Of a stretch of DNA of 64,000 nucleotides, positions 16,879 through 25,515 are shown one piece after another (the stretch's first letter is position 1; every line of letters begins with the position of its first letter). Under the pieces are notes generated by a model. It did not search any database, was not told the DNA's origin, and worked only from the letters and a program-made list of their open reading frames with translations. The position numbers and the translations under genes are program-made. This DNA is from Rhizobium sp. BG4 (lineage in GTDB: Bacteria; Pseudomonadota; Alphaproteobacteria; Rhizobiales; Rhizobiaceae): positions 992,001 to 1,056,000 of the forward strand of contig NZ_CP044126.1 in the NCBI RefSeq assembly GCF_016864575.1, given 5' to 3'.

Positions 16879-17868
16879 TTATGAAAAAGCGACGCTGGCG
16901 CCAAGCCCGCGCTCGGCAGCGGCTGTATAAAGGTAATGCGCGCAGACGAGATCCTCGGCCGGGATGCCGAGCGATTTGTAGATGGTGATCTCATCGTCCG
17001 TCCGGCGTCCGGTCTTGCTGCCGGTGAGGATCTCGCCGATCTCGGCAAGAATATGATCGTCGCCGACGCGCCCTTCGCGCTTGGCAGCGAGAAACTCGCC
17101 GCCCTGCAGCAGGGTCGAAGGCTTGTAGTCGACGAAGAACCGGGCCTTCTCGACGGCATCGACATCGATCTCGCGGGCTGCGGCAACGCTCGAGCCGACG
17201 ACGTTGACATGCGCTCCAGGGCTGATCATCCGTCCTGCCAGGATCGGTTCGGCCGCCCCTGTTACCGTGCAGATCAGGCTCGCGCCTGCGACGGCCGCTT
17301 CGACGGTCGGGGCAATCTCGATCTCGCAATCGACGGCTTCCCGGCCTTCCCGGGCGAAATGCGCAGCACGCTCGGCCGAGCGGCCCCAGACGCGGACGCG
17401 CCGGAGCTTGCGGACGGCGGCCATGGCGCGCAGATGCTGCAGCGCCTGCTCGCCATAGCCGAGGATCGCCAGATCACCGGCATCCGGCCGCGCAAGAAGC
17501 CGGGTCGCCAACGCGCTCGCGGCAGCCGTGCGGATCGCCGTCACCTCGCCGCCATGAACGATCGCCACCGGCGCGCCGCCTTCGGCCTCGAAGAGGGCGA
17601 TGATGCCGCGATGTGACTGCAGGCCCTTGGCACCATTTTCAGGATAGACGGCGGTGAGCTTGGCGCCGAAGCTTGCCGGCGCATTCATGGCGCCGGGCAT
17701 CAGGCCGAAGCCGCGGCCCTGATCGCCGGGCAGGCCGATGATCCAGCGCGGCGGCTGCAGTGTCTCGCCCTTGGCGGTCGCCTGCATGGCCTGTTCCATG
17801 AGGCCGATGCAAACGGGCATGGTCAGCAATTCGCGGACGATGGGCTGGTCGATGATGCGTAATGTCAT
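16879..17868 (-). CDS. Ornithine cyclodeaminase / mu-crystallin family protein (copy 1)
   Basis: 329-residue NAD(P)-dependent protein of the OCD/mu-crystallin family. Typical parts are RTAAASALATRLLARPD, the dinucleotide loop LAILGYGEQALQHLRA (near residue 130), VWGRS, and a C-terminal AAERGLG. The family contains ornithine cyclodeaminase, ketimine reductases and EutC-like proteins, so the reaction is probably cyclodeamination or imine reduction. The ATG at 17868 gives the usual family N-terminus TLRIIDQ; an earlier ATG at 17901 would overlap the gene upstream by 26 bases. Confidence 0.87.
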   Translation of the reverse strand: MTLRIIDQPIVRELLTMPVCIGLMEQAMQATAKGETLQPPRWIIGLPGDQGRGFGLMPGAMNAPASFGAKLTAVYPENGAKGLQSHRGIIALFEAEGGAPVAIVHGGEVTAIRTAAASALATRLLARPDAGDLAILGYGEQALQHLRAMAAVRKLRRVRVWGRSAERAAHFAREGREAVDCEIEIAPTVEAAVAGASLICTVTGAAEPILAGRMISPGAHVNVVGSSVAAAREIDVDAVEKARFFVDYKPSTLLQGGEFLAAKREGRVGDDHILAEIGEILTGSKTGRRTDDEITIYKSLGIPAEDLVCAHYLYTAAAERGLGASVAFS

Positions 17869-17875
17869 GCTGGGG

Positions 17876-18988
17876 TCATTTCGGCATTGGTGTTTCGTCA
17901 TTGAGGCGGATGCGCTCAGCCACCTCGCGGAAGACTTGGCGCCCGCGGAACCAGATCATTTCGCGCCAGTCGTCGCGGTCGGGGCAGTGGATATCGCGCC
18001 AGCGTCGGCGGGCGGCGCGCGCTTCGCCGGACAGGCGATCCGCATCGCGCCAAAGCAGCGCATCATTGCGCTCCAACCGGGCGCGCTGGCCATCGGCCAG
18101 CCATTCGCCACCGAATTCCAGGCACATGGCGATCACGTCGGCATGCGGCAGCTGGCTTTCGCAATAGCCGTAGAAATGGCCGTGCTGGATGAATTCCTCA
18201 TGGGCACGATCGCCGGCAAGCGGCGCCTCGATGGTCGGGCCGAACAGGATGTTCGCCTTGTCGAGCTGCGGCCCGCCCGGCATGTGCCAGAGCGGAATGC
18301 CGTAGCCATAGGGGCCGTAGCCAGTGTGGATATCGATGACGGCGATGCGCTTCGCCTTGCCGCAATAGCGGGCGAAGATTTCGTCGATCGTCTTGCGGCT
18401 CCAGACCGGCGCAGCACCGCCATAGGAGGGTGCATCCGGGAAGGAATACTGGCCGCCTTGCAGCGTCATGCCGGCGGTCAGGCGGCCATGCTTCTCGCGA
18501 TAGGCGGCAAGCGCCGCATCGGCGGCACTGCGGCTGATGGCATCGTCTTCGGGGCACATGACGTGCTCGTAGAGTTCCGCATAGTCGGGATTGGCAGGCG
18601 GGTTGGCGAAGTCGACATAGTGCCGGTTGAGATCGACATTGTCTTCCTGCTGGCGGCGGTCCCAGGCCATGCCCCAGGGATTGATGGCATGGATATGCAG
18701 CATCGCGACATCGTCGGGCAGCGCCATGCCAGCACGAATCCAGCCGATCTGGCAGGCCGATCCGGCCCAGCCCTCGACACCATGCGTGCCGGAGACCGAG
18801 ACGACGAGATAGGGCGCGTCGGCGCGGCCAAAATAGGCGACGTCAGTGGCGAGCTCCTCGCCATCCGGCCCCTTCCCCGGATGCGGGAAGGCGTCGAGCC
18901 TTGCGGCACCGGCGCAGGCCTCGCGGAACTTGTGGCGGGCCGAAGCAAAGTCGGCCGAGAAGTCACCCAGGAAACTGCGGTCGTCCAT
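17876..18988 (-). CDS. DUF2817 family zinc-carboxypeptidase-like hydrolase
   Basis: 370 residues matching the DUF2817 family, which has an M14-like fold. Probable zinc motif is SGTHGVEG (His and Glu), followed by INPWGMAWDRR, DNVDLNRHY and IDIHTGYGPYG with a second His. These are the positions of metal and substrate residues in carboxypeptidase A-like amidohydrolases such as AstE. It probably deacylates or hydrolyses a peptide-like amide. The ATG at 18988 has GGAGG seven bases before it; ATG 19009 would overlap the M20 stop as ATGA and is the alternative. Confidence 0.85.
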   Translation of the reverse strand: MDDRSFLGDFSADFASARHKFREACAGAARLDAFPHPGKGPDGEELATDVAYFGRADAPYLVVSVSGTHGVEGWAGSACQIGWIRAGMALPDDVAMLHIHAINPWGMAWDRRQQEDNVDLNRHYVDFANPPANPDYAELYEHVMCPEDDAISRSAADAALAAYREKHGRLTAGMTLQGGQYSFPDAPSYGGAAPVWSRKTIDEIFARYCGKAKRIAVIDIHTGYGPYGYGIPLWHMPGGPQLDKANILFGPTIEAPLAGDRAHEEFIQHGHFYGYCESQLPHADVIAMCLEFGGEWLADGQRARLERNDALLWRDADRLSGEARAARRRWRDIHCPDRDDWREMIWFRGRQVFREVAERIRLNDETPMPK

Positions 18989-19005
18989 GGCTGCGCCTCC
19001 GCTCG

Positions 19006-20163
19006 TCATGCCAGCGCCCGCTCTGCCGTTGCCGCCAGAAGGCTTGCGCCGCGCACCAGGATATCGTCGTTGAAGTCGTAACCCGGCTGATGCAGGCCGG
19101 CGCCCTCGCCCGTCTCGCCGTTACCGATCCAGATATAGGCACCCGGCAAGTGCTGCAGGAAGACGCCGAAATCGTCGCCCGCCATGGTCGGCGGCAGGCT
19201 TTCGAGCTCGCTTTCGCCGAAGAGTTCGGCGGCAACGTCGCGGATCAGCTTGCCTTCCGCCCTTGTATTCACAACCGGCGGGCAAAGCCCGTCGTCGAAC
19301 CGGATGTTACCCTGCGCACCGGCAATCGCGGCGGCGGAGCCGACGATCTCTTCGAGACGGCGCTGGATCAGCTTGAGCGTATCGAGGCTGAAGGCACGGA
19401 ACGTGCCGGTCAGCACCGTCTTCGTCGGGATGATGTTCTGTGCGATACCGCCCTGGAATGAACCAATCGTCACGACCGATGCGCTCAGGGGATCGATCGC
19501 GCGCGCCGCGATCTGCTGGACACCGGTGACGAAATGGCCACCAGCCAAAATCGGGTCGCCCGTAAGATGCGGCATCGCCGCATGGCCGCCGCGCGCCGTG
19601 AAGGTGACCTCGAATTCGCCGGTTCCGGCCATCACAGGTCCATCATGGACGACGACGGCACCAGCCCGCAGGCCCGGCCAGTTGTGAAGGCCGAAGATGC
19701 GTTCTGCCGGAAAGCGGGCGAGAAGCCCGTCGTCGATCATCATCTGTGCGCCGCCGTAGCGCTCCTCGGCGGGCTGGAAGAACAGGTAGACAGTGCCGCG
19801 GAACTGACGGGTGCGGGCGAGATGCGTCGCAGCGCCGATCAGGATCGCCGTGTGGCCGTCATGGCCGCAGGCATGCATCTTGCCGGTCGTCTTTGAAGCA
19901 TAGGGCAGACCACTCTGTTCATGGATCGCCAGCGCATCCATATCGGCGCGCAGCGCCACGGACGGGCCGGGTCCTGAACCATGGATGACACCGACGACGC
20001 TATGGCCGCCGATGCCGGTATGAACCTCGATGCCGAGCTCGCGAAGGCGATCGGCAACGAAGGCCGCCGTCCATTCTTCCTCCAGCGACAGCTCCGGATG
20101 CCTATGCATCTCGTGGCGCATCGCCTTCAGGGCCGGAAAGGCATCTGCAATCAACTCAAGCAC
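19006..20163 (-). CDS. M20 family amidohydrolase (hippurate hydrolase/aminoacylase type), copy 1
   Basis: 385-residue di-zinc M20D amidohydrolase. Motifs: HRHPELSLEE, ALRADMDAL, MHACGHDGHTA, QPAEERYGGA and the dimerisation-lid GGHAAMPH, then MAGDDFG near the C-terminus. These enzymes release free amino acids from N-acyl amino acids. Start is a GTG: the one at 20163 has GGGAG at eight bases; another in-frame GTG at 20172 is too close to that site. The gene sits centrally between the two PLP-lyase/OCD pairs, suggesting an acylated amino-acid substrate shared by the operon. Confidence 0.9.
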   Translation of the reverse strand: MLELIADAFPALKAMRHEMHRHPELSLEEEWTAAFVADRLRELGIEVHTGIGGHSVVGVIHGSGPGPSVALRADMDALAIHEQSGLPYASKTTGKMHACGHDGHTAILIGAATHLARTRQFRGTVYLFFQPAEERYGGAQMMIDDGLLARFPAERIFGLHNWPGLRAGAVVVHDGPVMAGTGEFEVTFTARGGHAAMPHLTGDPILAGGHFVTGVQQIAARAIDPLSASVVTIGSFQGGIAQNIIPTKTVLTGTFRAFSLDTLKLIQRRLEEIVGSAAAIAGAQGNIRFDDGLCPPVVNTRAEGKLIRDVAAELFGESELESLPPTMAGDDFGVFLQHLPGAYIWIGNGETGEGAGLHQPGYDFNDDILVRGASLLAATAERALA

Positions 20164-20202
20164 GGCACTCACTCCCGAAAACCACCGCCTGCATGCGTGA
20201 CA

Positions 20203-21159
20203 TCACGCGTCTCCCGCAATCACTGCCGAGGCGATCGCCACGTCCTGCACGGCAAGACCGGTGAGCGAGGCAATCGTCACCTGGTCGGCGCCGGAGCGCG
20301 CCTTGGCATCGCCGGCAATGATCTGGCCGAGTTCGCTGACGCGGCCGATATCCACCGTACCGGCATCGAGCGCGCCCTTCAGATCGCCGCGAAGCGATCC
20401 CTGGACGCGGCTGTCGACGACGACCATGTCGGCCGCCGAAAACACATCGGCATGCAGCTCGCGCTTTTCCGGCGTATCGGCGCCCATTGCAGTGATATGC
20501 GTGCCCTTGCGGATCATCGCGCCGTGCAAATGCGGGACGATGCTCGGTGTCGTCGTGACGATGATCCGGCAGCGCTCGGCTACCTCCTCGACACTTCCGG
20601 CAACGGTCACCGAATAGCCGTCCTGCCGCATTTTTTCGGCATAGGCTTCGGCGCCTTCCTTGCGTCGGCCCCAGACGAGCACGTTCTTGCAGGGGCGGAC
20701 CGTCTGCAGGAATTTCACCTGCAGTTCGGCCTGCATCCCGGTGCCGATGACGCCGATCGTGTCGACCTCAGCGGGCGCCAGATATTTAGCCGCGACCGCA
20801 CCGGCGGCTGCCGTGCGGATATCCGTCAGGTGACCGCGATCGTCGAGAATGGCGGCAAGCGCCCCGGTCTGGCGCTCGAAGGCGAGCATCAAGCCGTTGC
20901 TGCTCGGCAGGCCATGGCGCGGGTTTTCGTAGAAACCCGAGGCGATCTTGACGACATAGAATTCGCCGCCGCCGATATAGCCATACTTGATGTGCACATC
21001 GCCGGGCGGATTATCGAAGATCAGCTCGCCCGGAGCCGGAACAATCGCATTGCCTGCCGAGAAGGCGCGGAACGCTTCCTCGACACAGACGACCGGATTG
21101 ATCGCCGTCAGGCGGCTGCGGATTTCCTCGAGCGAGAAAAGACGGGCGGAGGAGGTCAA
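20203..21159 (-). CDS. Ornithine cyclodeaminase / mu-crystallin family protein (copy 2)
   Basis: 318-residue OCD-family protein, clearly diverged from copy 1. Signature parts: HIKYGYIGGGEFYVVKIASG, DIRTAAAGAVAAKYLAP, dinucleotide loop IGVIGTGMQAELQ, VWGRR, and ITAMGADTPEKREL typical of EutC-like and iminosuccinate-reductase-like members. The best start is TTG at 21157-21159: its TTGA overlaps the TGA of the upstream lyase, and GAGGAG lies six bases before it. No ATG is available unless the frame runs deep into the upstream gene. Translational coupling to the lyase is likely. Confidence 0.88.
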   Translation of the reverse strand: MTSSARLFSLEEIRSRLTAINPVVCVEEAFRAFSAGNAIVPAPGELIFDNPPGDVHIKYGYIGGGEFYVVKIASGFYENPRHGLPSSNGLMLAFERQTGALAAILDDRGHLTDIRTAAAGAVAAKYLAPAEVDTIGVIGTGMQAELQVKFLQTVRPCKNVLVWGRRKEGAEAYAEKMRQDGYSVTVAGSVEEVAERCRIIVTTTPSIVPHLHGAMIRKGTHITAMGADTPEKRELHADVFSAADMVVVDSRVQGSLRGDLKGALDAGTVDIGRVSELGQIIAGDAKARSGADQVTIASLTGLAVQDVAIASAVIAGDA

Positions 21160-22112
21160 ATGACGCTCCTCAGGACATCGCGGCTGACATTGGCGCCGCA
21201 GATGACGGCGACAGAACGGCCACGGGTCCACTCGGGAGCGACCTTGCAGAGACCGGCCAGCGCCACGCCGCCGGCGCCTTCGAGCAGCATGTGGTGGCCG
21301 TCGATGAAGGTGCGCATCGCCTCGGCGATCTCGTCTTCGGAAACGTCGACCCAGTGATCCACCAGATCACGGCAGAAGGGGAAGGTGATCGTATCGGATT
21401 CCAGGCCGCCGGCCGTGCCGTCCGAAAGCGTATCCTCAGACGGCAGGTCGAGAACGGAACCGGCCTCGACCGAGCGCGCCATGACGCAGGAATTCGCGGG
21501 CGAGCAGCCGATGATGCGGGTCTTCGGCGAGACTGCCTTCATATAGGCGGCAATGCCGCCGATCAGGCCACCGCCGCCGACGGAGACGAAAAGATTGTCG
21601 ATCGGCTGACCGGCGCTCTGGCGCATCAGCTCGACGCCGATCGTGCCCTGGCCGCGCATGACCTCATAGTCGTTGTACGGCGGAACGTAGAGGCAGCCAT
21701 GCTCCTTGGCATAGGCGCGGGCATGGATTTCCGTGTCGATACTGTCATCGCCGTAGAAGGCGACTTCGGCGCCGAGCTTGCGGATGTTGGCAACCTTCGA
21801 CGGCGAGGCGCCCTCGGGAACGAAGACCAGGCCATTGCCGCCGATGACGCGCAGCGCGTAAGCGACGGCCGCACCGTGATTGCCGGAGGAAGCGGTGACC
21901 ACCTTGGTCTTTGCCGCCTCGTCGCCCATGGCGAGGATTTTGTTCAGCGCGCCGCGCAGCTTGAAGGATCCGGTGTGCTGCAGGTTTTCGAGTTTCAGCA
22001 GAACTTCCTGGCCGATCTTGTCCGAGAAAGTCGGCGATGCCTCCAGCAGCGTTTCGCGTGCGTAAGGGCGGATGCGGCGTTCTGCCGCTTCGATGGTCTC
22101 AGAAATGCTCAC
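21156..22112 (-). CDS. PLP-dependent threonine-dehydratase-like lyase (copy 2, EutB/BhcB-like)
   Basis: 318-residue fold-type II PLP enzyme. The catalytic Lys is in HTGSFKLRGA, the substrate loop is ASSGNHGAA and the phosphate loop is VGGGGLIGG. No ACT domain. It is first in the minus-strand operon and coupled to an OCD-family partner, the pairing known for EutB-EutC in hydroxyectoine use and for beta-hydroxyaspartate dehydratase with iminosuccinate reductase. Start: GTG at 22112 with GGAG six bases upstream; ATG at 22124 is the alternative and has a poor site. The exact substrate is not settled. Confidence 0.88.
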   Translation of the reverse strand: MSISETIEAAERRIRPYARETLLEASPTFSDKIGQEVLLKLENLQHTGSFKLRGALNKILAMGDEAAKTKVVTASSGNHGAAVAYALRVIGGNGLVFVPEGASPSKVANIRKLGAEVAFYGDDSIDTEIHARAYAKEHGCLYVPPYNDYEVMRGQGTIGVELMRQSAGQPIDNLFVSVGGGGLIGGIAAYMKAVSPKTRIIGCSPANSCVMARSVEAGSVLDLPSEDTLSDGTAGGLESDTITFPFCRDLVDHWVDVSEDEIAEAMRTFIDGHHMLLEGAGGVALAGLCKVAPEWTRGRSVAVICGANVSRDVLRSVI

Positions 22113-22388
22113 ATAAAACTCCATTCTTGAATGCTGACGGGCGATCGTCTCAGCGGGCCGAAGACTAGACAAAAAATCCATGGGGAGACACTGCGTCTGC
22201 ATCCTCAACCTCTGCTCGAGAAAAGGCGGTTCCGCGACGTCAAATGCTATGAAATCCAGCCTTAAGTAGCGATTTCGCAGCTAACGGCACGCAATCCACT
22301 TCCTCCCTGAACACTTCCTATACCCGGACGAGATTTGAGACAATATGTCTTGTTTGACAAAATGTCTTACAGGGCGTAATCGTTAAGC

Positions 22389-23051
22389 ATGAAGGAAGTT
22401 CTGAAGCCATACGTTCCCGTTTGCCAGGCGATTGCGACGCTGCTGCAGCCGCATGCCGAAGTCGTGCTGCACGACCTTGCGACCGGCAACATCGCCTTTA
22501 TCGCCAACGCCTTTTCCAAGCGCCGGCCGGGGGACTCCTCGATGACCGATGTGGAAGTGGCGATCTCGATCGACTCCTCCGTCATCGGCCCCTATCGCAA
22601 GACCAATTGGGACCGCCGCCAGCTGCGCTCGGTCACCGCGGTGCTGCGCGACCACGCCAACCGGCCGGTCGGGCTGCTCTGCATCAACCTCGATATTTCG
22701 GTGTTCGAGGGCGCGGTCGAGTTCATCCGCAACCTCATCCAGTTCTCGCCGCCTTCCGAACCGCCGGAAGCGCTGTTCAAGAGCGACTGGAAAGAGGTCG
22801 TCAGCGCCACGATCGACGCCTATCTGCGCGAGCGGCACCTGACGGAAGCCGGCCTCAGCAAGGACGATCTCAGCGAGCTCGTCTCCATTCTCGACAATCA
22901 GGGACTGTTCTCGATCCGCAACGCCACCCCGTACATCGCCGAGGTGCTGAGGATGTCGAGAGCGACGCTCTACAAGCATCTCAAGGATCTGAGAGACAAG
23001 AAGAGCGGCAGGAATTCTCCGGGAGCCAAGGCGCTCCAGGAGGAAATTTGA
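22389..23051 (+). CDS. YheO/DauR-like PAS-HTH regulator
   Basis: 220-residue regulator. Residues 1-115 match the YheO-like PAS domain (LQPHAEVVLHDLATGNIAFIANAFSKR in two parts, RQLRSVTAVLRD, PVGLLCINLDIS). Residues 150-212 match the HTH_22 DNA-binding domain (FSIRNATPYIAEVLRMSRATLYKHLK). DauR of Pseudomonas, in the same family, governs D-arginine catabolism and its OCD-family partner. Here the gene is divergent from the lyase/OCD operon and upstream of an amino-acid importer, so it is the likely regulator of both. The leader 22113-22388 is AT-rich around 22320-22375, where TGTCTTGTTTGACAAAATGT forms a loose inverted repeat. Confidence 0.85.
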   Translation: MKEVLKPYVPVCQAIATLLQPHAEVVLHDLATGNIAFIANAFSKRRPGDSSMTDVEVAISIDSSVIGPYRKTNWDRRQLRSVTAVLRDHANRPVGLLCINLDISVFEGAVEFIRNLIQFSPPSEPPEALFKSDWKEVVSATIDAYLRERHLTEAGLSKDDLSELVSILDNQGLFSIRNATPYIAEVLRMSRATLYKHLKDLRDKKSGRNSPGAKALQEEI

Positions 23052-23117
23052 GGCTATCCGGCGCCCCCGCCGGCCGGCCTTTGGCAACCACCTCATAAAG
23101 ATAAAGGGAACTGAGAC

Positions 23118-23891
23118 ATGAATAGAACTATCGCTGCGGCCGCTTTCGCCGCACTCGGCCTGCTCGGCCTTTCGGCATCCTCCGCCTTCGCTCAGGAAAA
23201 GCTGACCATCGCCACCGAAGGCGCCTACCCGCCCTTCAACTTCAAGCAGGCCGACGGCACGCTCGCCGGCTTCGACGTCGATATCGCCAAGGCGCTCTGC
23301 GACAACATGAAGGTCGAGTGCAAGATCGTCGCCCAGGATTGGGACGGCATCATTCCGGGCCTGCTCGCCCATCACTACGACGCGATCGTCGCTTCGATGT
23401 CGATCACCGAAGAGCGCAAGAAGAAGATCGCCTTCACCGACCCCTATTACCACACGGCCGGTGCGCTCGCGGTTCTGAAGTCCGCTCCCCTCGCAGGCAA
23501 CACGCCTGACGACCTGAAGGGCAAGACGCTCGGCGTCCAGTCCTCCTCGACCTTCTCGACGCTGATCGAAGACAAGTACAAGGATGCCGACGTGCGCCAG
23601 TACGGCACCGTCGACGAAGCCCTGCTCGACCTCGTCGCCGGCCGCGTCGATGCCGTCATGGCCGACAAGATCACGCTGACCGAGTGGTTCAAGAAGTCGG
23701 GCAACGACTGCTGCCAGCTCGCCGGCAACGACATCAAGGACTCGCACTATCTCGGCGACGGCGTCGGTATCGGCATCCGCCAGGCCGAACCGGACCTGCA
23801 GGCCAAGCTGAACAAGGCGCTCGCCAATATCGTTGCCGACGGCACCTACAAGACGATCAACGCGAAGTACTTCCCCTTCTCGATCTACTAA
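23118..23891 (+). CDS. Polar amino-acid ABC transporter, substrate-binding protein
   Basis: 257-residue periplasmic SBP_bac_3 protein. Sec signal peptide 1-25 (hydrophobic core AAFAALGLLGLSA, cleavage after AFA). Mature start LTIATEGAYPPFNF and GFDVDIAKALC, DWDGIIPGLLAHHYDAIVASMSITEERKK (in parts) are the signature of Lys/Arg/Orn/His-type binding proteins. GGGAACT precedes the ATG. Two membrane genes follow at once, but no ATPase gene is present in this operon. Confidence 0.92.
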   Translation: MNRTIAAAAFAALGLLGLSASSAFAQEKLTIATEGAYPPFNFKQADGTLAGFDVDIAKALCDNMKVECKIVAQDWDGIIPGLLAHHYDAIVASMSITEERKKKIAFTDPYYHTAGALAVLKSAPLAGNTPDDLKGKTLGVQSSSTFSTLIEDKYKDADVRQYGTVDEALLDLVAGRVDAVMADKITLTEWFKKSGNDCCQLAGNDIKDSHYLGDGVGIGIRQAEPDLQAKLNKALANIVADGTYKTINAKYFPFSIY

Positions 23892-23918
23892 GCCGTCGCG
23901 CCCGGAGACGAAGAGGCC

Positions 23919-24623
23919 ATGGAAACCCTTGGATTTGGCGCGAATGGCTGGGGCGGCCAGCTCCTCGCCGGCACATTGCTGACGATCGAGCTGGCACTGA
24001 CCACCCTGCCGTTCGGCTTTGCCCTCGGGCTTGGCCTTGCCCTGATGAAGAACGCCCGCAGCAAGCTGCTGCGGGCAATCGGCGAAGGCTTCACGACAGC
24101 CTTCCGCGGCCTGCCCGAACTGCTGACGCTGCTGCTCATCTATTACGGTTCGTCGATCGCCATCCGCACCATCGGCGAATGGATGGGCTATAGCGTCAAT
24201 CTCGAACTCAGCCCGTTCATCGCCGGTGTCATCGCGCTCGGCGCGGTCTTTGCCGCCTATTCCAGCGAAGTGCTGCTCGGCGCACTGCGCGGTATCGACC
24301 GCGGCCAGATCGAAGCCGGTCTCAGCCTCGGCCTGAAACCTTTTCCGCTGTTTCTCAAGGTGATCTTCCCGCAGCTGCTGCGCCCGGCCCTGCCCGGTCT
24401 CGGCAACTGCTGGCTGGCGCTGCTGAAGGAAACGTCGCTGGTCTCGGTGATCGCGCTCGACGACATCCTGCGCCAGGCCTATCTGGCTTCGGGCCAGACC
24501 AAGCAGCCCTTTCTGTTCTATGCCGCCGCCTGCACGATCTACCTGCTGCTGACGATGCTCTCGAGCACGGTGCTGATTGCGCTCGAACGCTATGCCAACC
24601 GCGGCTGGGGGCATGCGCGATGA
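23919..24623 (+). CDS. Amino-acid ABC transporter permease (HisQ type)
   Basis: 234-residue inner-membrane permease with about five hydrophobic segments. The N-terminal GTLLTIELALTTLPFGFALG motif and FRGLPELLTLLLIYYG are standard for polar amino-acid permeases. The EAA loop is EAGLSLGLKPFPLFLKVIFP (near residue 130), which docks on the ATPase. The start has AAGAGG upstream and lies 27 bases after the binding-protein stop. It should form a heterodimer with the following permease. Confidence 0.9.
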   Translation: METLGFGANGWGGQLLAGTLLTIELALTTLPFGFALGLGLALMKNARSKLLRAIGEGFTTAFRGLPELLTLLLIYYGSSIAIRTIGEWMGYSVNLELSPFIAGVIALGAVFAAYSSEVLLGALRGIDRGQIEAGLSLGLKPFPLFLKVIFPQLLRPALPGLGNCWLALLKETSLVSVIALDDILRQAYLASGQTKQPFLFYAAACTIYLLLTMLSSTVLIALERYANRGWGHAR

Positions 24624-25306
24624 TCGATCTCGACGTTTTCCAGCAATATGGCGGACGCCTGTTTTCCGGCCTGCTCGTCACCATCGAGCTGACGGTCATT
24701 TCCATCACGCTCGGCGCCGTCCTCGCCGCGCTGCTGACCTGGGCCAGGCTGTCCGGCCCGAAGGCGGTGCGGGCTGCGGCCTTCGCCTATTCCTATGCGG
24801 TGCGCGGCACGCCGCTGCTCGCCCAGGTCTTCCTGGTCTATTACGGTTCCGGACAATTCCGGCCCGAACTGCAGGCGCTCGGCCTCTGGCAGCTGTTCCG
24901 CGAGCCGCAATTCTGCGTGCTCCTGACCTTCAGCCTCAACACCGCCGCCTACCAGTCGGAAATCTTCCGCGGCGCCGTGCTTGCCGTTCCGCGCGGGCAG
25001 ATGGAAGCCGCGAAAGCGCTGGCGCTGAGGCCGTTCCTGGCGACCTTCCTCGTCGTCGTGCCACAAGCGATCCGCCACGGCCTGCGCGGCTTCGGCAACG
25101 AAGTGGTGCTGGTGCTGAAAGGCAGCGCGGTCGCCAGCGTCGTCACCGTCTATGACCTGCTCGGTGCCACGCGCTTTGCCTTCCAGCGCACCTATGATTT
25201 CCAGCTCTATATTGCCGCGGCGATCGTCTACATCATCATCGTCGAGCTGCTGCGCCGCGGCTGGAATCACCTGGAAGCCCGCTTCCGGCTGAAGGCTGCC
25301 CGCTAG
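24620..25306 (+). CDS. Amino-acid ABC transporter permease (HisM type)
   Basis: 228-residue second permease, with GLLVTIELTVISITLG, VRGTPLLAQVFLVYYG and EAA loop EAAKALALRPFLATFLVVVP. Its ATG overlaps the preceding TGA as ATGA. No ABC ATPase follows; after 25306 there is a non-coding gap of about 210 bases and then an unrelated secreted protein. The ATPase must come from elsewhere, possibly the orphan-compatible one at 30441 or a distant gene. Confidence 0.9.
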   Translation: MIDLDVFQQYGGRLFSGLLVTIELTVISITLGAVLAALLTWARLSGPKAVRAAAFAYSYAVRGTPLLAQVFLVYYGSGQFRPELQALGLWQLFREPQFCVLLTFSLNTAAYQSEIFRGAVLAVPRGQMEAAKALALRPFLATFLVVVPQAIRHGLRGFGNEVVLVLKGSAVASVVTVYDLLGATRFAFQRTYDFQLYIAAAIVYIIIVELLRRGWNHLEARFRLKAAR

Positions 25307-25515
25307 TCCAGCCGGCGCTCTTATCGACCTCGACGCGGGCGGCAAGCAGGCCGCCCGGCGCATGATGCTCCCCGTCCGCTAAGGCTTTGCTGCGGCTATG
25401 TTACCGGCCGATGCGCAATCGTGAAGGAACGGGCTTGTCCACAGCTGCGTTTTCCAAACGGTAGAAATCGCGTGCCCGGCATGCGATTGACTGATGCGGA
25501 ATCGCTGACGAGGAC

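Noticed and set aside
22383..24614. Very long open frame of about 740 codons on the minus strand across the regulator and importer genes
   Set aside because: Antisense reading of high-GC codons; opposite-strand genes have clear families and ribosome sites, and the frame has no domain.
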